Source of the DNA: Deferrisoma camini S3R1
Lineage (GTDB): Bacteria; Desulfobacterota; Deferrisomatia; Deferrisomatales; Deferrisomataceae
Direction: 5' to 3'
Assembly (NCBI RefSeq): GCF_000526155.1
Contig: NZ_JAFN01000001.1
Location: forward strand, 3,001,014-3,065,013
DNA: 64,000 nucleotides
Shown: piece by piece, positions 58,738-64,000 of the stretch
Position numbering within the stretch: the first letter of the stretch is position 1
Layout: each line of letters starts with the position of its first letter
Made by a program: the position numbers and the translations under genes
Notes under the pieces: model-generated
What the model saw: only the letters and a program-made list of their open reading frames with translations
Databases searched by the model: none
Told to the model about the DNA's origin: nothing

Positions 58738-59144
58738 GAACGCTAGGAGGCTGGGAAGCTGGGAGGCTAGGAGGTTAGGAAGCTTGAAAACCTCCCGGAT
58801 TCCCACGCCTTCTAGGAATCACCATGCCTTTTCGCCTCCACCTCACGGTCTGGGAGGAGCGCCGGGTACGGCCCCTTAGCTCGCCGCGCAGCGCCTTTGA
58901 CGCTCAGACCACGAAACGGTTCGGATTCCACCGAAGTTGTCATGAAACCAGCTTTTCGGTCCCGTGCCTGCGCGGCGAATCTCAACGCCCGGCTTCGCGC
59001 CCGGCCGGAGGCAGGTCCCTTGCCCCTCCCTCCGGGGGCGCTCTCCTTGTTTGGCCGGCCCAAATCTCCCCTGGAATTTTCGAGTCCGATCCCCTATCCT
59101 CCGCGCGGACCCCGCCCCGACCCTCACACCCCTAGGGAGGAGCC
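58738..59144. repeat. Repeat-filled gap: octad array and about 165-bp element copy P
   Basis: No gene is seen. Bases 58744-58786 are octads (AGGCTGGG, AAGCTGGG, AGGCTAGG, AGGTTAGG). Bases 58873-59040 are the about 165-bp element (CTCGCCGCGCAGCGCC...GGCTTCGCGCCCGGCC), oriented toward the cotransporter gene. GGGAGGAGCC before 59145 is the ribosome-binding site. Confidence 0.7.
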
Positions 59145-60260
59145 GTGAGCGAACGCGCGAAACGCCTGCTCGGCGTCCTGGCGGTACTGGGCCTTCTCTA
59201 CCTGTTCCTGGTCAGCATCGGCATGGTGGGGGCCGCCTTCAAGCTGGCGGGCAAGGGGCTGGCCAAGGAGATCTTCGGGTTCGCCTCGAACCCCCTGACC
59301 GGCCTGTTCATCGGGATCTTCGCCACCTCGCTGGTGCAGAGCTCCTCCACCACCACCTCGATCGTGGTGGGGCTGGTGGCCGGCGGCATGCCCGTGAACA
59401 CGGCCATCCCCATCATCATGGGGGCCAACATCGGCACCAGCGTCACGAACACCCTGGTGAGCCTGGGCCACATCTCCCGAACCAACGAGTTCGAGCGGGC
59501 GTTCGCCGCCTCCACGGTGCACGACTTCTTCAACCTGCTGTCCGTGATCGTGCTGTTTCCCCTCCAGTACTTCACCGGGTTTCTGGGCCACCTGGCCCAT
59601 GGCCTGGCCGGGGTGGTGACCGGCGGCTCCGACCTCCAGTTCCACAGCCCCCTCAAGGCCGTGGTGAAGCCCGCGGTCCACCTGCTGGTGAACCTGGTGG
59701 GGGGGCTGACCGGGGTCAAACTCCTCCACGCGGGCCTGGTGGTGCTGCTGGCGGGGGTCCTGCTGTTCATCTCCTTGAAATACATGACCGCGATCCTGCG
59801 CGGCCTGGTCATGGAGCGCGCCTCCGGGTTCTTCGAGCGCACGATCTTCCGCAACACCCTCACCGCCTTCGTGGTGGGCATCTTGCTGACCATCGGCGTC
59901 CAGAGCAGCTCCATCACCACCTCGGTGATCGTGCCCCTGGCCGGCGCCGGGCTGCTGACCCTGGAGCAGATCTACCCCTACACCCTGGGCGCCAACGTGG
60001 GGACCACGGTGACGGCGATCCTGGCCTCGCTGGCCGTGCCCGAGCACTTCACGGCGGCCGTGACCACCGCGTTCTCCCACCTGCTGTTCAATGTGTGCGG
60101 CATCATCGCGATCAACATCCTCCCGCCCGTGCGCCGGCTCCCCCTGCGCCTGGCCCGAACCCTGGCCAGCCAGGCCGCCCGGAGGAAATGGGTGCCCGTT
60201 TTGTACATTCTCGTGGTATTCTTTCTCATCCCCCTTTCCCTCATTTTCGCGACCCGGTGA
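59145..60260 (+). CDS. Na+/phosphate cotransporter (NptA/PNaS family)
   Basis: 371-residue membrane protein. Two inverted PNaS repeats each carry the QSSS motif: VQSSSTTTSIVVGLVAGGM and VQSSSITTSVIVPLAGAGL, with GANIGTSVTN and GANVGTTVTA following. It imports phosphate with sodium. The GTG start at 59145 has a strong GGGAGGAG site. The PhoU gene follows by 4 nt, a frequent pairing (often fused). Confidence 0.92.
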   Translation: MSERAKRLLGVLAVLGLLYLFLVSIGMVGAAFKLAGKGLAKEIFGFASNPLTGLFIGIFATSLVQSSSTTTSIVVGLVAGGMPVNTAIPIIMGANIGTSVTNTLVSLGHISRTNEFERAFAASTVHDFFNLLSVIVLFPLQYFTGFLGHLAHGLAGVVTGGSDLQFHSPLKAVVKPAVHLLVNLVGGLTGVKLLHAGLVVLLAGVLLFISLKYMTAILRGLVMERASGFFERTIFRNTLTAFVVGILLTIGVQSSSITTSVIVPLAGAGLLTLEQIYPYTLGANVGTTVTAILASLAVPEHFTAAVTTAFSHLLFNVCGIIAINILPPVRRLPLRLARTLASQAARRKWVPVLYILVVFFLIPLSLIFATR

Positions 60261-60264
60261 GCCC

Positions 60265-60954
60265 ATGTGGAAGGAACTGATCAAGATCTGGACGTCCCAG
60301 AGCCTGCTGGACCAGGCCTGGAAGGAGTCGTTCGACGCCCTGGAGATCGACCGGAAGATGTTCCTGGAGGCCGTGCGCATCCTCCGGGAGAGCGACGACC
60401 AGGAGCTGGCGTCCGAGATCCGGGAGATGGACCGGCAGGTCAACAAGTACGAGCGCGACGTCCGGCGCAAGGTGATGACCCACTGCGCGGTCACGGGCAC
60501 CGGCACGGCCGACCTGCCCAGCGCCATGGTGCTGGTGTCGATCATCATCGACATCGAGCGCATCGGCGACTACTGCAAAAACATCGTGGACCTGGCCCGA
60601 CACCACCCCCAGACCCTCTCCGCCGGACCCTACGAGACCGACCTGGGCGAGGTGGAGAAGGAGCTCAAGGAGCGGTTCGCCCGCACCATCGAGGTGCTGC
60701 GCCACCACGACGTGGAGGGCGCCCGGGAGCTGATGGCCACCTACCGCACCGAGGTGGGGTCGGTGTGCGACCGGATCGTGCACGGCGTGGTGGGCGGCGA
60801 GAACCCCGAGTTCTCCGCGGCCGACGCGGCCACCCTGGCCCTGTACGCCCGGTACCTCAAGCGGATCACCGCCCACCTGAAGAACGTGGCTTCCAGCGTG
60901 GTCAATCCGTTCCCCCGCATCGGGTTCAAGGAGAAGCAACCGAAGAGCCCGTAG
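60265..60954 (+). CDS. phoU: PhoU-domain protein
   Basis: 229 residues of two helical PhoU-like bundles (DQELASEIREMDRQVNKYER; VSIIIDIERIGDYCKNIVDL). PhoU proteins restrain phosphate uptake and signalling; paired with NptA it probably gates the cotransporter. It starts 4 nt after that gene and is followed by a terminator. Confidence 0.88.
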   Translation: MWKELIKIWTSQSLLDQAWKESFDALEIDRKMFLEAVRILRESDDQELASEIREMDRQVNKYERDVRRKVMTHCAVTGTGTADLPSAMVLVSIIIDIERIGDYCKNIVDLARHHPQTLSAGPYETDLGEVEKELKERFARTIEVLRHHDVEGARELMATYRTEVGSVCDRIVHGVVGGENPEFSAADAATLALYARYLKRITAHLKNVASSVVNPFPRIGFKEKQPKSP

Positions 60955-60980
60955 AGGCCCTCCTGACTTACCACACGACG

Positions 60981-61006
60981 CGGGCCGCCCTCTGGGGCGG
61001 CCCGTT
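60981..61006 (+). terminator. Hairpin terminator after phoU
   Basis: GGGCCGCC (60982-60989) pairs with GGCGGCCC (60996-61003), followed by GTTTG. It lies 27 nt past the phoU stop. The T-run is short, so efficiency is uncertain. Confidence 0.55.
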
Positions 61007-61546
61007 TGCGTGTCGGGCCTCGTCGACCCCTTCCGGCCGCCGCCCGGCGGGCTCGTGGTATGCTGGGGCCTCGATGCCGGGGGAAGCCCCATCAGGCCCT
61101 GTGCGGGGCCGTCCAGAGACTAGAAACTAGAGACTTAAAAACCCGGGAGTTCGGACCATTGGGCGGGGCTCTATCAGGCCCCTTTTGAAGCCGTACAACG
61201 GGAAGGTAACTTTTGTTGGTCCGGAGCCCATTGCCGGCGGCGGGTCATGGGGCCTGCTTCCGGCCGTGCGCGAGTGCAGCATCCGATCGCCGCGCCTTCG
61301 CATGCCGTTGCCGAAGTAGCCTGTTCGGGCGGCGACAGCGGAGGGCCCTGGAATTCGACAAAGCTACAGATGTTCGGGGGGCGCGGCGAGACAAGGAGCC
61401 GCGCCCGGCTCTCCAGCAGGCCCCATGCCCCCGAGCTTTGGCGCGGTTCGAGAGCCGCCGGGCTGCCTAGCCGCCCACCGGGCCGAAGGCCCCCGACCGA
61501 CGACCAACGACCAACGACCAACGACCGAAGTTACATGGAAGGCGTC
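61007..61546 (+). repeat. Repeat-filled gap with an inverted full composite repeat
   Basis: No gene is seen. Bases 61121-61137 hold the ACTAGAG heptad word. Bases 61395-61534 are the composite repeat in inverted order: CTCCAGCAGGCCCC, GAGCTTTGGCGCGGTTCGAGA, CTAGCCGCC octads, hairpin GGGCCGAAGGCCC, then GACCAAC heptads and the boundary GACCGAAGTTAC. The boundary ends at the next gene's start region. Confidence 0.75.
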
Positions 61547-62671
61547 ATGCGTCTGTTCGTGTTCCTGACCATCGCCCTGTCCGTGTACACGGCGATGCAC
61601 GCGGTCGTGTACTGGGCCGTGCGGCCGATCTGGGCGGGGGCGCCCCGGGCCGGCGCCGCGGTGATCGCCTGGATGGCCGCCATGGTCGCGGCGCCGGTGG
61701 CCGTGCGGCTCCTGGACCGGGCGGGCCTGGAGGCCGTGGCCCGGCCCCTGGCCTGGGCCGCCTACACCTGGCTCGGGCTGGTGTTCCTCGCCTTCTGGCC
61801 GGCGGCGGCGCTGGGGGTGGGGCAGATGCTGGCCTCCGGCCTCGGCGCCCTCCTGCCCACCGAGCCCCTGCGGCTTCGGACCCCGGCCGTGGCCTGGGCC
61901 GTCCTGGCCGGGGTGGTCGCCCTGGGGGGGTACGGCGCGTGGGAGGCCACCCGCCTCCGGGTGGAGCGGGTCCGGATCGCATCGGCCAAGCTCTCCCGCC
62001 CCGTACGCATCGTTCAGGTGTCGGACCTCCACCTGGGGCTCCTGCTGCGGAGCCGGACCCTGGCCCGGGTGCTCCGGACGGTGGAGGCCCTCGGGCCCGA
62101 CCTTCTGGTGGCCACGGGCGACCTGGTGGACGCCCAGATCGACCACCTGGACGATCTGAGCCGCTCGTGGGCCTCGTTCACCCCGCCCCTGGGCAAGCTC
62201 GCCGTGGTGGGCAACCACGAGGTGTACGCGGGGCTGGGCCAGAGCCTCGCGTTCCTGGAGAAGGGCGGCTTCCGGGTGCTTCGCAACGAGGCCGTGGCGG
62301 TGGGGTCCGACCTCGTCGTGGTGGGCGTGGACGACGAGCACGCCCCGGGTCCCCGGCCCGACCCGGAGCGGCTGTTCGCCCGGACCCCCGCGGGAAGGTT
62401 CGTGCTCCTCTTGAAGCACCGGCCCACGGTGGTTCCCGGTGCCGGGGGGCGGCTCGACCTTCAGCTCTCGGGCCACACCCACCTGGGCCAGATCTTTCCG
62501 TTCCGCCTGCTCACGAAAATGGCGTACCCTATGCAGCGCGGCCTGTACGCCCTGCCGGAGGGAGGCCGCCTGTACGCGAGCCGGGGCACCGGCACCTGGG
62601 GGCCGCCCATGCGGGTGCTCGCGCCCCCCGAGGTGACTCTGATCGAGCTCGTGCCGGAAAAGCAGGAGTAG
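61547..62671 (+). CDS. Membrane-anchored metallophosphoesterase
   Basis: 374 residues. About four N-terminal membrane segments (to about residue 135) precede a calcineurin-like phosphoesterase domain: VSDLHLGLLL, ATGDLVD, VVGNHEVY and LSGHTHLGQ hold the two-metal ligands. It resembles the YaeI/UDP-diacylglucosamine-hydrolase-like group; the substrate is unknown. An ATG at 61535 also fits; 61547 is preferred because GGAAGG precedes it. The heptad repeat ends at the first ATG. Confidence 0.87.
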   Translation: MRLFVFLTIALSVYTAMHAVVYWAVRPIWAGAPRAGAAVIAWMAAMVAAPVAVRLLDRAGLEAVARPLAWAAYTWLGLVFLAFWPAAALGVGQMLASGLGALLPTEPLRLRTPAVAWAVLAGVVALGGYGAWEATRLRVERVRIASAKLSRPVRIVQVSDLHLGLLLRSRTLARVLRTVEALGPDLLVATGDLVDAQIDHLDDLSRSWASFTPPLGKLAVVGNHEVYAGLGQSLAFLEKGGFRVLRNEAVAVGSDLVVVGVDDEHAPGPRPDPERLFARTPAGRFVLLLKHRPTVVPGAGGRLDLQLSGHTHLGQIFPFRLLTKMAYPMQRGLYALPEGGRLYASRGTGTWGPPMRVLAPPEVTLIELVPEKQE

Positions 62672-62736
62672 CTCGGCAGTGAAACAGGCACTCTCTGCTC
62701 CCCGATGGGGGGCAAGGGGTCTGCCGGAGAGCCGGG

Positions 62737-62886
62737 CGCGGCCCCTTAGCTCGCCGCGCAGCGCCTCTGACGTGCGAACCACGAAATGGTATGCGTTCCA
62801 CGAGTTGGAATCTTCCGTGTCCTGTGCCTGCGCGGCGAATCGCAACGCCCGGCTTCGCGCCCGGCCGGAGGTAGGCCCCTTGCCCC
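62737..62886 (+). repeat. About 165-bp element, copy Q
   Basis: Copy of the element at 58873-59040 (CTCGCCGCGCAGCGCCTCTGACG, then CCTGCGCGGCGAATCGCAACG). It is oriented toward the DUF362 gene, which starts 58 nt later. Confidence 0.7.
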
Positions 62887-62943
62887 CTCTCCGGAAAAAC
62901 GCGCCCATTTTGCCGCCGGAACAATAGCAATAGGAGCCGCACC

Positions 62944-63741
62944 GTGGTCTCGGTCCGTGTGGAACCGTTCCGGAGCTTCGAGGCGAGCGTGCCGGCCGCC
63001 CTGGAGGCGGTGGGGGCGGCTGCGGCGCTGGCCCGGCAGGAGCTCGTGGTGATCAAGCCCAACCTGGTCACCGCGAGCCCGCCCCCCGTGACCCTGCCGG
63101 TCGAGGCGGCCGCGGCCCTGGTGGGGTTCGTGCGGAGGAACTGCCGGGCCCGGGTGGTCATCGCCGAGGGATGCGGAGACGCCGGGCTCTCGACCCCGGA
63201 GGTGTTCGAGGCCCTGGGGTACCGGGGCCTCGCCCGGGAGCTCGGCGTGGACCTCGTGGACCTCAACACCGCGCCCACGGTTCGGCTGGAGAACCCCTCG
63301 TTCCGGGTGTTCCCCGAGGCCTGGGTGCCCGAGCTCCTCACGCGGGCGTTCGTGATCTCGGCCGCCGTGCTCAAGCGCCACAGCCTGGCCGAGGCGACCC
63401 TGTCGCTCAAGAACATGATGGGCGCGGCCCCGCCCAGGAGGTACGGGAACCCCGGCGGCTGGAAGAAGGGGCGGTTCCACGCCCGGATGCACCGGGCCGT
63501 GTTCGAGTGGGCGAGTCACCTCACGCCCGACCTGGCCCTGGTGGACGCGAGCGTGGGCCTGGCCGAGTTCCACCTGGGCGGCCCCCCGTGCGATCCGCCG
63601 GTGGGAAAGATCGTGGCCGGCTTCGATCCCGTGGCCGTGGACGCGGCCGGCTGCCGGCTCCTGGGGCTCCACTGGAGTCGGGTGGGGTACCTTCGGCTCG
63701 CCCACGGCGTGCTCGGACGGGCGACGGAGACGGACGGATGA
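62944..63741 (+). CDS. DUF362-domain protein
   Basis: 265 residues. VVIKPNLVTA near the front, VIAEGCGDAGLSTPEVFEAL, and HSLAEATLSLKNMMGA with a C-terminal FDPVAVDAAG block define the DUF362 fold. No ferredoxin-like extension is present. The biochemical role is unknown. The GTG start at 62944 has an AATAGGAG site. Its stop overlaps the next start (ATGA). Confidence 0.85.
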   Translation: MVSVRVEPFRSFEASVPAALEAVGAAAALARQELVVIKPNLVTASPPPVTLPVEAAAALVGFVRRNCRARVVIAEGCGDAGLSTPEVFEALGYRGLARELGVDLVDLNTAPTVRLENPSFRVFPEAWVPELLTRAFVISAAVLKRHSLAEATLSLKNMMGAAPPRRYGNPGGWKKGRFHARMHRAVFEWASHLTPDLALVDASVGLAEFHLGGPPCDPPVGKIVAGFDPVAVDAAGCRLLGLHWSRVGYLRLAHGVLGRATETDG

Positions 63742-64000
63742 GGGAGCCGATCACTCGGGAACGGGCGGAAGAGATCCTGGAAACCATCCGACGGGTGCTC
63801 GAGGACCGGCCGGAGATCGTATTCGCCTACGCCCACGGGTCGTTCCTCGATTCCCCCCGGCCACGGGACCTGGATCTTGCCGTTTTCGTAAACCCGGAGC
63901 CCGAGGGACTGCCTGCCCTCTGGGAGGGTGCCCTAGAGGTGGATCTGGAGGAGGCCATCGGACGAGCGCTTCCCGTGGACGTCCGGATCCTCAACCGCGC
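63738..64000 (+). CDS. MNT-type nucleotidyltransferase, 3' end outside the window
   Basis: At least 87 residues. The minimal nucleotidyltransferase motif is present: AHGSF, then DLDLAVFV with the two catalytic Asp, and DVRIL as the third acidic strand. Such proteins are often the antitoxin-like partner of a HEPN protein, AMPylating it; the next gene is not visible. The ATG overlaps the DUF362 stop. Confidence 0.82.
   Translation, partial: MREPITRERAEEILETIRRVLEDRPEIVFAYAHGSFLDSPRPRDLDLAVFVNPEPEGLPALWEGALEVDLEEAIGRALPVDVRILNR

Overview
The window is very GC-rich bacterial DNA with tightly packed genes. It carries a complete Wood-Ljungdahl carbonyl-branch operon with formyl-THF ligase, a PpiD-type envelope chaperone, a C-terminal-Phe beta-barrel protein and an LPS-type heptosyltransferase-like enzyme. 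Together these point to an anaerobic, diderm, deltaproteobacterial-type (Desulfobacterota-like) organism. That placement is inferred from gene content; no rRNA gene is present.

Layout. 1-6.5 kb: the 3' part of ileS, then lspA and lgt, a ChaN/PDZ lipoprotein, a membrane protein, a Phd/PIN toxin-antitoxin pair whose toxin is frameshifted, and a DUF523/DUF1722 protein. 6.7-16.8 kb (mostly minus strand): a hybrid sensor kinase with a solute-binding protein, bioA, two RNA-methyltransferase-like genes, a nuclease lipoprotein, an EamA permease and a HAD phosphatase. 17-25.7 kb: glnA, a PHP-domain membrane protein, a two-component system with a duplicated-domain lipoprotein, and citrate synthase. 25.9-38.1 kb: one minus-strand operon in the order fhs-acsV-cooC-acsD-acsA-acsB-acsC-acsE. 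It has a good sigma70-type promoter, a long leader, GC-rich stem-loops at three gene junctions and a terminator. 38.6-43.7 kb: talC, an outer-membrane protein, an ATPase remnant and an orphan molybdopterin oxidoreductase. 43.8-54 kb: an eleven-gene Mrp-type cation/proton antiporter operon with three NuoL/M/N-like subunits. A RelA/SpoT-like synthetase gene leads it, and universal-stress and MpsC-like genes lie upstream. 54.2-64 kb: ppiD, a second ChaN-like protein, an orphan flagellar-rod-like protein, a glycosyltransferase, a tautomerase, a Na/Pi cotransporter with PhoU, a metallophosphoesterase, a DUF362 protein and a truncated nucleotidyltransferase.

How the genes work together. The acs/fhs operon encodes formate activation, corrinoid methyl transfer, CO2/CO interconversion and acetyl-CoA synthesis, plus nickel loading and reductive reactivation. 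Citrate synthase next door can consume the acetyl-CoA. The antiporter operon would tie cation and pH homeostasis to the membrane potential.

The most unusual feature is the intergenic DNA. Nearly every gap holds members of several dispersed repeat families: degenerate 7-nt and 8-nt arrays, a 153-bp element with 12-bp terminal repeats and a central hairpin, a roughly 165-bp element, and a palindromic ATACCAAGTTGC family. By eye, the non-palindromic families always lie at the 5' side of a gene in one fixed orientation, whereas the best palindromic copies lie between convergent genes. In one methyltransferase gene the heptad arrays supply both the apparent start and the stop region.
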